A stretch of DNA of 64,000 bases from Diphasiastrum complanatum (taxonomy: Eukaryota > Streptophyta > Lycopodiopsida > Lycopodiales > Lycopodiaceae): positions 17,471,019 through 17,535,018 of the forward strand of contig CM055111.1 of the NCBI GenBank assembly GCA_029204225.1, given 5' to 3'. This document shows positions 52,555 through 63,251 of the stretch, piece by piece; position 1 is the first letter of the stretch, and the number at the start of each line of letters is the position of its first letter. The translations under genes were made by a program, and so were the position numbers. A model generated the notes under the pieces. It did not search any database. It was not told where the DNA came from and saw nothing but the letters and a program-made list of their open reading frames with translations.

Positions 52555-55089
52555 TCACCATATCCATGATAAGATCTCTTTGGTAGAGATCTCTTGCCAA
52601 TGCCTTTGAAGAGCGCTCCACAAATATGCCACTATTATCATGGGCTTCCTCCATGCTTGATGATGATCTTTGCCTTGAAAGTTCCACTTGCATGATGGGT
52701 GCACCATAAATAGAGAAATCTGAGGCTTCCAAGCCTCATAAGGATCATGGAGATCAAGATCATAAGATGTGAAACAATGATGATTATCAAGATTATGCTT
52801 TCTAGCTTGACTAGTCCATATACAATGAACTATATCCATGATGGATCTAATCTTGATATCAAAGACTATCTTGATCTTTTTTAGGCTAGTTACTCCTTCA
52901 AGGATGTAAGTGTCCACTTTGGATGATTCACTTAATCTCAAGAGGAGTTTACAATTTGCCTCAAAACATGTGAAGACATGATTTTCAAAAAAGTGAGTAC
53001 CAAGCTCAATCTTGTTCTTACTAGAACCAAGAGTATACTTTTGACAATACAATATCTTGCTTTCAAAAAGTATTGGAAACACATCTAAGTCAATAATGAC
53101 AAGAAACATGTCCATACCATAAGCATCATACAAAACTAGTATAGCTTTTCTTGAACTTTGAGATCCAAAAAATTCAATGAAGCAAGATAGCATTTCAAGC
53201 AAAGGAAGAGAAGCATATATGAATGTGTTGTAGTAGATACAGCATGAAAGATGCCCCTCTTTGCCATGTAAGGTGATCCATAAAGACTCGGCCATGCATC
53301 TTGGAGATCTTCTTGAAATCATATGAAGAAGAAACTCCTCCTCACACATTGGCCCCATCATAACTTGAATACCTTCAAAAAGGATAACTTGTGATGCTTC
53401 TTGAGAAGCCTTGATCTCGGCCACTTCCAAGATTGAACCTTCATGCAATATGACATCTCTATTCACGATCACATTTGAAATAGAGAGTGTAAAGACACTA
53501 AAGGCCTCCTTGATGGATGAGTATCCAATCATGATCCATGAGCTTGGATCATCCTTCCTTCTTGTTTCCAAGGGAATATGTGCAAAGCAAGCACTACCAA
53601 GTTCACTAAGGTGATCAACCTTAGGCTTCATCTTGAATAAAACTTCATATGGTGCTATTCCTTCAAGAGCTCCAATACTCCTCAAAGCTTTGATCTTCAA
53701 TGAGAATTTCTCCTCAACATATGCTTTGAATAATAAGGAATAATCATACACCATAATACTTGAAATATTGGAAATATAAGAAACATCAAAAGAGTTTGCA
53801 CTCTCACTTGGATCAAATTTGTAGATGCCTTCAAATCTTGATCCATATGCAAGGATCTCACCATCCTTCTTAATCACACAATTGTCAATATGGAAGTTGA
53901 CATCAAAGCCACTATCAAGAAGTTGGCCAGCACTTAAGATGTTCTTTGTAAGCTTTGGGACAAAAAGAACATTGTTGAGAAAGAGATCTTTAGAAGATGC
54001 AAGCTTCAAGGGAATAATCCCTACTCCTTCAATATTGCACTCATGCTTACTTGCAAAGTATATGGTCTTCTTGACTCCATCATAAGGCATAATAGATGAA
54101 AAAAAGTTCTTGGAGCCACACATATGTGAAGATGCTCCACTATCAATCTACCATGAGTCATCCTTGTTGAAGGTGGAAGAGGAGGAGCTTGATGCCATAA
54201 CAGAGCCTTCTCCATCACTTGCAATATAGTCTTCTTTCTCATTGGTGATGTTGGCTTGATTGAGTTGATTCTTCTTCTTGAAGCAATTGGTGGCATAATG
54301 GCCTTTCTTGCCACAATAAAAGCACTTGATCTTCTTCTTCTTGAGATTTGAAGTAGAAGCATGAGAGGTATCCTCCTCCTCCTCTCCATCTTGGTCTTTA
54401 GCTTTGTCATTAGAGAAGTGATGGTGTTGCTTCTTACTCCTCTCTTTGTGCTTGGCAAATAGAACTTTGCCATCATCATGATTGAGTGATAGCTTGTCCA
54501 TCCTCAAGAGTTTGTACTCTTGTCTTGATTCTTCAGAAATAAGCACACTTTGAAGGGCCTCCAAACTTGGTAGCTCCTCCTTAATAGCATAGGATTGGAC
54601 AAGGTTGTCATATTCATCTCTCAAGCCATTGAGAATAACTTGGACTAGCTCACTTTGATTGATTGAGTCACCAATACATGCAAGCTCCCTATGAATATCC
54701 TTGACTCTCAAAACATAATTAGATGCACTCTCATCACTCTTTTGACTAATTTGGAATATTTGATTTCTAAGAGTGAGGATCCTAGAGGTGTTCTTAGCCT
54801 CATAGATGGACTTGAGACAATCCCAAGCTTCCTTGGATGTAGAACAATCACCAATCTCCCTCAATATCTCATTAGAGACATTCATCTTAATGTAGTGGAG
54901 AGCCATCCTAGATCTCTTCTTGTATTTTTGTACTTCTTGAAGGACTTGAGGCTCCTCCTCAATCCCAAGTACAATGTCCATCACATCTTGGAGTATCAAG
55001 ATGGACTCCATCCTCAACTTCCATATTCAATAATTGGAAGTAGACAATCTCTTACTTGGTTGCAACAAGTATGAACTCATTGAAGTCAT
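52555..55089 (-). pseudogene. Family N Gag-type fusion protein, copy 4 (broken)
   Basis: The frame runs from the conserved ATG at 55089. It has TGA at codon 21 (same codon as copy 1), and a second nonsense change turns the Tyr of the protease block SWYIDSG into TAG near 54149. Downstream, 522 codons are open to 52555. It keeps the CGSKNFFSS to GIIPL stretch missing in copies 2 and 3, but a short deletion removes residues equivalent to SKEDDHTRCTYFL. Gag, the knuckle and the integrase remnant are otherwise as in the other copies, and the 285-codon tail is fully conserved. Confidence 0.85.
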
Positions 55090-55822
55090 GTAAAGTGGAG
55101 ATAAATAAAAGTGATGAATAAAAAATGTTGCTTCTCTCTCACTATAGGATCCAATAATGGTGTGCTACCATCTCCTATGCAAGATCTTGCAACAAACTAT
55201 GAGATGATTCTCACTAGCTATCTCAATCTCTCCAAAACTAGATCTACTTCACATCAAATGATGGAGTATGGGCAAAGTTAGGATCAAACACTCTTAGCAT
55301 GTGTGAAATACACTAAGAAACCAAATTTGACTCAAATACAATGATATTGCATGAAACAAAATGGCTACGATCTCAAAACAGTGCCTAGATCACATATAGA
55401 TGAGATTGGTAAGCATTCAACTGTGATTTTGGATCAAACAAGCAACCTTTTGACCAAACCAAATGTGTCCACCCAGGTCTAGGTGCCCTACCTAACCCTC
55501 TTCAAAAGCTTATAACTTTTGATTGGCTCAACCAAATGGAATGAAACTGATTGCATCAGAAACTAGACAATAAAAGCTTCAAAACAAGCTATCTAGCAAG
55601 ATTTTTGGATCAAACATGAAAGAGAACTCCCAAACTGAAATTGGATGTTCCTCACATGTGTCTAAGCACCTGATTCCGTACAGTACCAGGTCAGACCCAA
55701 TCAATGTCCTTTTGATCTCTTTTGATCCAAAATTGAACAAGATAGCTAGGAAAATGGGCCTTGACAATTTCTATCTCAAGAATAGTTTTCACTCAAATGG
55801 ATCAAAATGCATGGTAACCTTA

Positions 55823-55839
55823 GGTAGGCTCTGATACCA
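55823..55839 (-). other. Primer binding site of family N copy 4
   Basis: The plus strand GGTAGGCTCTGATACCA is the complement of TGGTATCAGAGCCTACC, directly next to the 5' LTR. Confidence 0.9.
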
Positions 55840-56659
55840 TGTTGAATTTCACACGTGTGGATTGTCCACTACATGTACTTGTGATCTTCTAAGGTGTGTA
55901 GATGCACCAAGATCAAGACTAGATTGAGATTCAAGATCTATCTTTGATTCTATGGCAAAAACACACTACTACATGCATTCAATCACTTACAACTCTCACT
56001 CGCACGTGTGGGAAGTGTTCCAAAAGTATTCTAAGTAAAAACAAGCTGCGCTCCTCGGGTAGAGAGAGAAAAACCATCAAGAGCTCTCGGGTAGAGAGAG
56101 AAAGCTAGAAATTCAATGACACTCAAAATCCACTCAATCTCAAAATCAATTAGATCCAAAAGGAGGAGTACAATGATACTAATAGATTCATGAGCTACCA
56201 CTATGCTTAACTATGATTGGATAACACTTTGTCACCTCTTAATCCTATTGGACCATTGATCCATGCACCTCTAAATTCTATTGGACTATATTCAAGCACA
56301 CCTCAATTTTCTATTGGACCTCACAAGGTTCCACCTCTAAATCCTATTGGACCTCTTAAGCTTCATCAAACAAAAGCATGACACTTGTCTACACTCTAAT
56401 TGGCACAAGTTTGGCTCTATTTTGGCTCAATAGTGGCATTACAAGTGGAAATGGATAATTTGCTATCTATGCCAAATTTGACCCTATCAACATCCTACAC
56501 CTAAATGCTTGACTATGAAATTCTATGAGACCCCTATATCAAACATTTTGATTTACTTTACAATTCTTCACACGTGGGAACATCCTCCACACATGTGAGA
56601 TTCACTTACAAACTTCTATCATAAAAGATAACAAGCTAGATTTTTGCCAATTTCTCACA
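55840..56659 (-). repeat. 5' LTR of family N copy 4 (820 bp)
   Basis: It runs (minus) TGTGAGAAATTGGC to ACGTGTGAAATTCAACA. Its outer end is followed by ATAAA at 56660-56664. Confidence 0.93.
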
Positions 56660-56731
56660 ATAAAGTGTTATTGCATCTATGAGCAATGTGATTAATATTA
56701 CAATGAGTTAAAATATATCGTATTGTGTCAC

Positions 56732-57660
56732 TTATTTATTTGGTAGTTCATCGTTATCATTTTCTACATCATCATGTGACAAATCTGCCAAACCAAATGA
56801 GTCTATCTCTAATTCTATCCAAATATCTCTTTTAGCGTCATCATTAATAAGTTGATCTTCAAAAGCTAATGGCGACGGTTGCAACGAGTGAGACCAAGAA
56901 GGTGTGTCGTGTGTCATTGATCCATCCGATGATGATGCATCATGCTCAACATCATCATTAGCTTGTGAAGCTGGCACGTGATCATCCTCCAAAAATGTGT
57001 TATCGAATCCGTCATCACGATCTTGTTCATAAGGTGCATCAACTAGCAGCGCCATGTCCTCCACGACATCTCTATCTTCAAAAATTCTTTTACTTCGAGG
57101 AGCGACTTGAATCACGTATGACCATCTGGAACGATCGGGGTGAAAGACCACCTGTAATTGATCGATGTTACCATAAACATTGACTTGTAGTTAATATCCA
57201 TAGCTTTGTTTAAGCTGGCTGGGTATCACTATACACAATATACATTTTTTGTAGTACACTTAAAATCGACTGATTGACAACAAAAGAGCATAGACATCTT
57301 GAAGACATAGAAGAAATGTACCTGCTCACATGGTTGATGAAAAACAAATGTATCGCTTTGATCTGTCCAAAGCTTGGCAGATTCAATGGCAAAATAACTA
57401 CTCTCATCTCTGACAATTGCATTGGGACCATTGCAAATAACTTTGAACCATTTGACATCAAATATGAAAAAGTTGAATTGTCTAAATCCAAATTCAAAGA
57501 TGCCATTGATTGTCTCACAATAATCAATTTGAGAAGAGAGTAAACTGGTGTCCGTTGTGCTTGCTCGACTCTCTTGGGTAAAATTCGCCATGACTCCACA
57601 ATCATACGTATTTCTATTTTTGTCAATATGCTCTGTACGAAAGTGTCATCCATGCGTCCA
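56732..57660 (-). pseudogene. CACTA (En/Spm) transposase C-terminal exons, DUF4216-type
   Basis: Exon 1 (about 57660 down to 57322) reads DKNRNTYDCGVMANFTQES, then DYCETINGIFEFGFRQFNFF, VKWFKV and FAIESAKLWTDQSDTFVFHQ, ending CEQ. Splice signals are visible: donor GTACAT at 57321 and acceptor TTACAG at 57152. Exon 2 resumes in frame with VVFHPDRSRWSYVIQVAPRS, then an acidic tail (56732-57151). This block order is that of DUF4216, found at the C-terminus of CACTA transposases. The upstream catalytic domain is not present; instead a palindrome cluster lies at 57770. The exons themselves look unbroken, but the gene is truncated. Confidence 0.7.
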
Positions 57661-57769
57661 CACAGTGCATTGTATTTTTTGTATTGAACGAAATGGAACT
57701 AAATGTCACAAAAACACATGTAGTAAATATCCACGCACAAAAAGGAGGAGGCACGGGCAAAAACATTTC

Positions 57770-58215
57770 GCGTGGATATAGTCGTGGATAGGCATGGATA
57801 TACGCATGGATACGGTGCGTGGATTATCCATGCATGGATGTTCCACGCAAGTGTCAGCAGCAGATCGGCCGAATGTCGTGAAATTCAAACTGCGTGGATT
57901 ATCCACGCCAACTCCGACAACCGGCAGTTGGGCAAACCTCCGACACCCGTAGCCAAAAATGTGAATTTTTATTTTGCCTGGATAATCCATGCCATAGTAA
58001 GATTTTTTTAAAAAAGGCTCGGCTTTTGCGTGGATATTGCGTGGCAAATTATCCACGCGTGGATTATCCACACGAAATTATTTTATCCACGTGAAATCCA
58101 GAGAGCTAGGGTCGTGGATACCGCGTGGATAAATTTGTATTTATCCATGCGGTATCCATGCGATTAAGTCTCTGGATTTTGCGTGGATTATCCATGCGTG
58201 GATAATCCATGCAGA
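57770..58215. repeat. Dense cluster of GTGGAT / ATCCAC palindromes
   Basis: At least a dozen GTGGAT or ATCCA(C/T)GC motifs lie in 450 bp, in both orientations and often head-to-head. GCGTGGATTATCCACGC (57892-57908) is a perfect 17-bp palindrome around its centre. Others are near 57822, 57976, 58049, 58112-58165 (arms of about 22 bp) and 58181-58213. CACTA elements are known for inverted subterminal motif arrays that bind the transposon's own proteins. This could be one, but no CACTA terminus was found. Confidence 0.8.
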
Positions 58216-58460
58216 CTTTTTTGACCCAAAAAAAAAAACATTTGGCCCAAACCAAAATGTGGTTCGCTCCTAAACTAGAGGTCGACTTCCTCTTTCTGTT
58301 GTGTGTGAGAGAGAAAAAGAGAGTAGAGATGGGAGTGAAGATGAGATGGGGATAAATGTGAGTGAGAAGATTGATAGTGTTTAGGATTTTTAGTTCATTG
58401 ATGGATGTTAATAGTATGTGTTTTGTGATCATATGTTTTAGGATTTTTTTTGTTTGTGAT
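58216..58460 (+). other. Possible untranslated exon/intron region
   Basis: A GA-rich stretch (58300-58350) is followed by T-rich sequence ending TTTGTGATGTAG (about 58464), which resembles an intron 3' end. No frame is conserved. Confidence 0.25.
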
Positions 58461-58465
58461 GTAGG

Positions 58466-58574
58466 CTTGGATATGAAAAATGAAAAAAAGAGCTTTCATT
58501 GCAAAGGATTGAAAGATCCAGTGCATGCAAAAGGAAAAGCAAAGATTAAAAACAATGGAGATACAATAGTAAAG
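58466..58574 (+). other. Possible short lysine-rich exon
   Basis: Between an acceptor-like GATGTAG and a donor-like AAAG-GTAAAC, one frame reads MKNEKKSFHCKGLKDPVHAK then GKAKIKNNGDTIVK. The splice-like borders and basic composition suggest an internal or first exon. Homology is not recognised. Confidence 0.3.
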
Positions 58575-58629
58575 GTAAACTCACATTTATTTTGATTCAT
58601 TTGCCATGCAAATCATGTGCTAAAATAGA

Positions 58630-58760
58630 TACATTACATTGAATTCATCAATAGATACATTTGCATTCCATAGATGTGCAATAAATAGACTATACATTGC
58701 ATTGAATACATCAATAAATACATTTGCATTCAATAGACTATACATTTGCATTCATGAATT
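58630..58760. repeat. Short tandem repeat, about 2 units of 55-60 bp
   Basis: The unit TTGAATACATCAATAAATAC, then ATTTGCATTCAATAGACTATACA, occurs twice with changes, next to the left arm of the large inverted repeat. Confidence 0.6.
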
Positions 58761-58761
58761 A

Positions 58762-59632
58762 AAAATATATGCATTAGTTTTTGCAAGAATGATGTGGTGC
58801 CAAAACATTATATTGATTGATTTAAAAAAAAGTACATTGATGAGAGAATAAATTCTCCCTTCATACATTGCCTTCTACAAGGCCTTACATTTAATTTAAA
58901 AACTCTACTCATCATCACTTCCTCCCTCCTCGCTTCCTTCATCTTGTAGGTGTACGTTGGTGTCCCCATCTTCAAACTCCCCATCGCTCTCATTCATGTT
59001 CTCTTCCACATTTTGCTCCTCAATATTTGCCACACTTTCTTCCACATCACGAACGCTTGAAGTTGTAGAGCCTCTCTACAAAATAGAATCGAAAGATTCA
59101 ATTAAATTGAAATTAAACTTACTTGTAAACCACAAAGTAAACAATCACGAAACAATAAGGGTTAAGAGTTTAGGATTGAAAACAATCCATGGGATTCCAT
59201 AAAAGCCTTAAGGCCGACATATCCATGATCAAAACCTTGTTTGGACTACGTGGTGGTCATGTGTCTTCCAAAATCACTAAGCTACATTCAACAAAAAAAC
59301 ATAGTTTAGTAATAAAAAAAATTAACAATATCACTATCATAATCTTTTCTAGATTTTATGAGAATATTTTACTGTAGGATTTTACATAAAATATATTTTT
59401 TAATAGGATGGAACATAAAAAAATCAATTCAAATATCATTATGGTAGTATTTAATTGTTAAAACTAGTTTTATATTGTTATAAATTTTATTTTTCTTGAG
59501 ATTTGACATACAAGACAAAATCAGGAGATAAGAAATAGTACATATTATTATTAAACAAGTAATTTGACAAGTTTTTTAAGATTTTATGACGTAATATTAT
59601 GTCAAATTGATAGCAATGTTACTAGAATATTA
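58762..59632. repeat. Left arm of a large inverted repeat
   Basis: It is the reverse complement of 63252-64000, about 95-97% identical where aligned. It has an extra insertion of about 120 bp (near 59449-59570) absent from the right arm. It contains a short acidic exon (58905-59075, minus strand) that is mirrored in the right arm. Confidence 0.9.
58905..59075 (-). other. Acidic C-terminal exon, left arm copy
   Basis: An acceptor-like ATTTTGTAG ends at 59076 and a 57-codon frame follows to TAG. It reads RGSTTSSVRDVEES, NESDGEFEDGDTNV and EEGGSDDE. The same frame, without stops, exists in the right arm (63687-63857). An acidic tail after a transposase is plausible here because the DUF4216 exon nearby also ends in an acidic tail. 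Confidence 0.4.
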
Positions 59633-59996
59633 GATTTACATTAAGCATAACTAGAATATACATGGATTAGATGTTGGCATGTCCTTAACAAATTCTATTA
59701 TATTTGTTCAGTACATACAGTCTCATAATGACTACTTATGATGTGGTATAGAGTAGCTGGCTACAGTGTGTACATGTCATCGATGATGTCATCATCATCA
59801 GATAGCGATTCATCTCATGATCGCAATAGCAGGTATATATTGGTATTGATATTGACATCAATTGCACTTTATTTGTTATTTGAATATGAGTGTATAATTT
59901 TTCTTGCAAATTTATTCTTACAATAACATTTGATTGGAATTATGATTTCTAGGAAAATTATCGTACCTCCACATGATTTGGAGAAAACATAAAAAT
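59633..59996. other. AT-rich spacer inside the inverted repeat
   Basis: A 62-codon frame (59738-59926, Ser/Asp-rich then hydrophobic) is present, without recognisable homology. Nothing else was seen. Confidence 0.3.
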
Positions 59997-59997
59997 T

Positions 59998-60114
59998 GAG
60001 CTCTATCACAGAAAAAAGGAACAAGCAAGACTAAAGTATAAAGAACAACTATTGACTGGTTCATCTTCAAGCTCTTCCATCAGTCGACGTAGACCGCCTA
60101 TTGATCCATCACAT
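59998..60114 (+). other. Possible short exon, Ser/Arg-rich
   Basis: Between acceptor-like CTATCACAG and donor-like CACAT-GTATGT, one frame reads KKEQARLKYKEQLLTGSSS then SISRRRPPIDPSH. The composition and borders support an exon of the decayed gene in this loop. Family unknown. Confidence 0.35.
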
Positions 60115-60339
60115 GTATGTATATTGATTTATGTCATAATTTTTTTATTTGTAATAGTGATGTACTCCGATTTGGTTGAGGATTGCGATATAGTATATTG
60201 CTCTTTGGAAAGCCAAGACACCACTCCATCACAAATAAGGTTGCAAATGCACTAAATGTACAAAGACTATTTTGTCAATTTTTGTCACATGTTAGAATTT
60301 GTCAATTTTCACTTGAATGACACTGAAAGAATTTGTGCG

Positions 60340-60498
60340 ATTTGCAATTGGATTATTGGACCAGTTCCAACCAGAATATGATGAGTAGATACCATGTACA
60401 TGTGCACAATGCAAAAGCCTTAGGATTCGGTCAAGGAGGATTGTCAACGATCATATTTGGGCCAATGGAGTGCACACAGAGAATCCAAGAGTATGAGA
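60340..60498 (+). pseudogene. CACTA transposase-associated zinc-motif scrap
   Basis: One frame reads PEYDE-stop-IPCTCAQCKSLRIRSRRI, VNDHIWANGV. The order C-x-C-x2-C ... DHxxxxG is that of the transposase-associated domain at the N-terminus of CACTA transposases (family pattern I-x-C-P-C-x2-C ... H-L-x3-G-F). It has a stop and no downstream transposase. Confidence 0.55.
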
Positions 60499-60606
60499 GA
60501 TAAACTCTTTAAAGTTTTGTTTGGAAATGCTTTAATCTTTGACCCTTATGAGATTTCAAGGTTTGGCCAATAAATATTGATCGATAGGATGAGTGCCACG
60601 ATACTT

Positions 60607-60775
60607 TGAAGTTAATCTCTCACTTGCTTCTAAAAGGAAAAATCCAAATAGAATAATTAGATGAAGTTAATCTCTCACTTGCTTCTAAAAGGAAAAATCC
60701 AAATAGAATGATTAGATGAAGTTAATCTCTCACTTGCTTCTAAAAGAAAAAATCCAAATAGAATGATTAGATGTA
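60607..60775. repeat. Minisatellite, three 55-bp units
   Basis: GTTAATCTCTCACTTGCTTC starts at 60611, 60666 and 60721. The units differ at one to three positions. Confidence 0.95.
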
Positions 60776-60828
60776 GTTTATCTTGATTTCCATATCCAAT
60801 CACCCATAATAGACTCATTCACGTCAGA

Positions 60829-60851
60829 GAGAGAGAGAGAGAGAGAGAGAG
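60829..60851. repeat. (GA)n microsatellite, short
   Basis: About 11 GA units. Confidence 0.9.
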
Positions 60852-61284
60852 TTCGGGAAAGCCGACATTCTTAAGGAATGGAACCGACATCTTTTCCCCA
60901 AAATCGACAACTACAAAATTTTGCAGGAATTTTTACGTGATAAATTTGAGATTTTATAGAGGAAAACCGGCAAGTAGAAGCATATCCCCTGTCAGTAGTC
61001 GGAATACTCCTTAAGATATGGGATTTTTGAGGGAAACCTCAAAAAAGTTTTCCGAACACTGGAGAGAGAGTTAAAAGTAACCAACACTCCCAATTCTAGG
61101 AAGGTGTGAAGCCATTGTTTTCTTCTGTTAAAGGCGTGGTTCAAATGCTTTTGTTGGAAGATGACTTCCACAAAAAAGCCCAGACACCGCAGGGAGGGAG
61201 CATGTGGTGACATTTTGGAGTAGGATATAATTGTGTGGTTCGGGAGTTTTGATTAGCACTCTATAATGTTCTCATGAAGTGTGT
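60852..61284. other. Spacer, no recognised feature
   Basis: GAAAACCGGCAAG-like and TTCCGAACA-like short segments occur here, with no coding frame of note. Confidence 0.3.
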
Positions 61285-61286
61285 TT

Positions 61287-61288
<2 letters not shown>

Positions 61289-61333
<45 letters not shown>
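61289..61333. repeat. (GT)n microsatellite
   Basis: About 22 GT units, then an interrupted tail to about 61358. The Cys-Val frames across it are artefacts. Confidence 0.95.
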
Positions 61334-61338
<5 letters not shown>

Positions 61339-61407
61339 TGTGTGTGCGTGTGTGTGTTTCATGCTGCCGGTTTACGATTTGTGTTATATATTAATTTATG
61401 TTTCATG

Positions 61408-61410
<3 letters not shown>

Positions 61411-61470
<60 letters not shown>
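61411..61470. repeat. (GA)n microsatellite
   Basis: About 30 GA units, only 50-75 bp downstream of the GT repeat. The Arg-Glu frames across it are artefacts. Confidence 0.95.
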
Positions 61471-61473
<3 letters not shown>

Positions 61474-61500
61474 TGATACATCTAATATTTTCAACTTTTG

Positions 61501-61794
61501 CAGAAGAAGGAACATAAGTTGGTTTTAAGGAAAAGAGTTGCAAGAGAGATCGAAAATATTATTGATAGGATAAATCACATGAATATTGATTTTGGATCAT
61601 CATTGATCTTAGATGATGCTCTCGTTGATGATGACCCCTTTCATGATATAATTAGGTCATCAATGCCTTGTGATTCAATCCATGTCTCCAAATCTCTACA
61701 ACATTCTTACCACCCAACCACACATATCCTAGATGTTGCACATGAGTCCTCCACGATACTCCACGTGGATTCCACAAACTTGACCACCCTTTAA
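61501..61794 (+). pseudogene. Exon-like frame upstream of the SET domain
   Basis: It opens after acceptor-like CAACTTTTGCAG. One frame reads KKEHKLVLRKRVAREIENII, DRINHMNIDFGSS and DDALVDDDPFHDI, and ends at TAA 61792-61794. It is 26 bp ahead of the SET frame in another frame. Probably the N-terminal part of the same protein; homology is not recognised. Confidence 0.4.
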
Positions 61795-61820
61795 AAAGGA
61801 GAACACGTCTTGGACGTACT

Positions 61821-62531
61821 ATGACTAGTTTGAAAGATAATTGCAAATTTCTACACACTGTTGATGCGTCAAAAGACATTCTAGGTTCTTTGTCTGATCT
61901 TCCTCTTCCACCTAGATTGCAACCATTAGTAAAAACTTTCATTAGAAGTAGATATTCGTGTTGGCCACTCCAATCACCATTACCATTAAATGGAACACCA
62001 TTTACTACATATTGGGGTCGAATGTACATGATCATGCCTAGTGAACACTTTCCTGAGGCTGGTTTGGGCCTTTTTGCATTGAGTAGTATTGAGGTCCCTC
62101 TAAATAGTGTTGTGACATTGATGCCATATGCAGGACATCAATACAATTGGGGTGATTGACATGCTTTGTGTCATCACCAATGGAGGATGCAAGTATATGG
62201 CTTGAATTGAAATGCTTGTTCTTTAGAGGAGCAACGCATGCAAGGAGGCAACATCTCATGGGCAGATTGTACATACATTGATGGACATCCAGATATGCAC
62301 GAAAACATTGCTGCATATATAAATAGTTCCATTGGCCACCCTCTATTGACAAATTGTGATTTTAAAGAATGCACCAATGGAAAAGAAGAATGTTTTACTA
62401 GGAATGTAAAGGGTACTTATGTAATGGTCTGTGCCACTAGATCTATTAGGTTTGGGGAGGAATTGTTCATCAAGTATAGTTTCAACCATCCTCTACCGAA
62501 ATGTTTGCAAAAGATAATAAGTCAAATGTGA
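61821..62531 (+). pseudogene. SET-domain protein, interrupted by two in-frame stops
   Basis: One frame carries both halves of a SET domain, the fold used by many lysine methyltransferases. The N-terminal half has EAGLGLFALSSI then VVTLMPYAGHQYNW (family pattern G-x-G-L-F-A ... Y-x-G). The C-terminal half has AAYINSSIGHPLLTNCDF and then MVCATRSIRFGEELFIKYS (family patterns N-H-S ... N-C and G-E-E-L-x-x-x-Y). In the N-H-S motif, His is replaced by Ser. Two TGA codons (62157 and near 62208) lie between the halves. No post-SET cysteine cluster is visible. The gene lies in the loop of the large inverted repeat. Its substrate cannot be told. Confidence 0.6.
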
Positions 62532-62894
62532 AGATTTAAATTTTGTTGATATGCAGAGATATATAATCCATGCATCTTGTATTTGGTTTGTGTCATTAAA
62601 TATGTCAAATGTTAGGAGCATTATTCGCCATTTGCCTAGATGTTTACATAAGATAATAAGTGAAAACTAATGAATGTGAAATCCATAAATATGTAAATAT
62701 GTAGAAGCGTGCAATTCTTTGAGTTCATTGAATATTAACAAGTTGAAAAGAAAAATGGTCTAATAGATACATTGGTATGTTCATACTTTTTAAACAAAGA
62801 GGTAATTTATATTCATATGCAACATTTATCAGGTATTGGAAGGAAATGTTTATCAAGCATTGTTTCAACCTACTTCTTGTTATTTTGGTATATA
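62532..62894 (+). repeat. Decayed partial duplication of the SET 3' region
   Basis: CTAGATGTTTACATAAGATAATAAGT (about 62636) resembles the SET tail at 62500-62521. AGGTATTGGAAGGAAATGTTTATCAAGCAT (about 62832) resembles the GEEL region at 62450-62475. Short pieces of the SET 3' end have therefore been duplicated here. Confidence 0.55.
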
Positions 62895-63141
62895 GGATTC
62901 TTCATCCTCATTTAGCGTTGGAGACAATAATCCTCGTAATGGTCGACATAGACGACGAATGCAATACAACGGTCCTCATATAGAGCAATTACCTTGTCGT
63001 CTACGTCAAGGCTTAAAAGAGATGATGAAAATTGATGAGCACATTAATCAAGAGATTAATGCATCTGAATCTAGCTCATCTAGATCTACTGCTTCACAAA
63101 CAAGTTCCAACTATGAAAATGAGCTTCCAATGGCAAGTTAA
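62895..63141 (+). other. Possible exon: basic then Ser-rich frame
   Basis: After an acceptor-like GGTATATAG, one frame reads DSSSSFSVGDNNPRNGRHRR, then QLPCRLRQGLKEMMKIDEHI, then ASESSSSRSTASQTSS, ending at TAA 63139-63141. It resembles the exon at 59998-60114 in its Ser/Arg style. Homology is not recognised. Confidence 0.35.
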
Positions 63142-63251
63142 ATGGAGCACTAAGAAGTATATATGGCTTACATCCTCAATATCGGAGTATTGTAGAAAAC
63201 TATCTACAAACTACTTCTCTCCAGCCTGGGTTTCGATTAACTATGGAATAT

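Larger units (their letters stand above)
51609..56659 (-). mobile_element. Family N element, copy 4
   Basis: This is a 5051-bp element on the minus strand with 820-bp LTRs (51609-52428 and 55840-56659), primer site TGGTATCAGAGCC (55839 downwards), polypurine tract CTCCTCCTC on the plus strand, and TSD ATAAA. The internal region is subfamily A: it keeps the 37-codon segment and the TGA at codon 21, like copy 1. Confidence 0.95.

Noticed and set aside
60607-60775. CRISPR-like array
   Set aside because: The three 55-bp units are direct repeats without unique spacers, in a plant nuclear context.
61279-61528. Cys-Val and Arg-Glu repeat proteins
   Set aside because: They are translations of (GT)n and (GA)n repeats, with no support beyond the repeats.
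61821-62531. Reading the two TGA codons in the SET frame as selenocysteine or readthrough
   Set aside because: Land plants lack selenocysteine decoding, and the gene shows other decay (frame change, partial duplication). Pseudogene is simpler.
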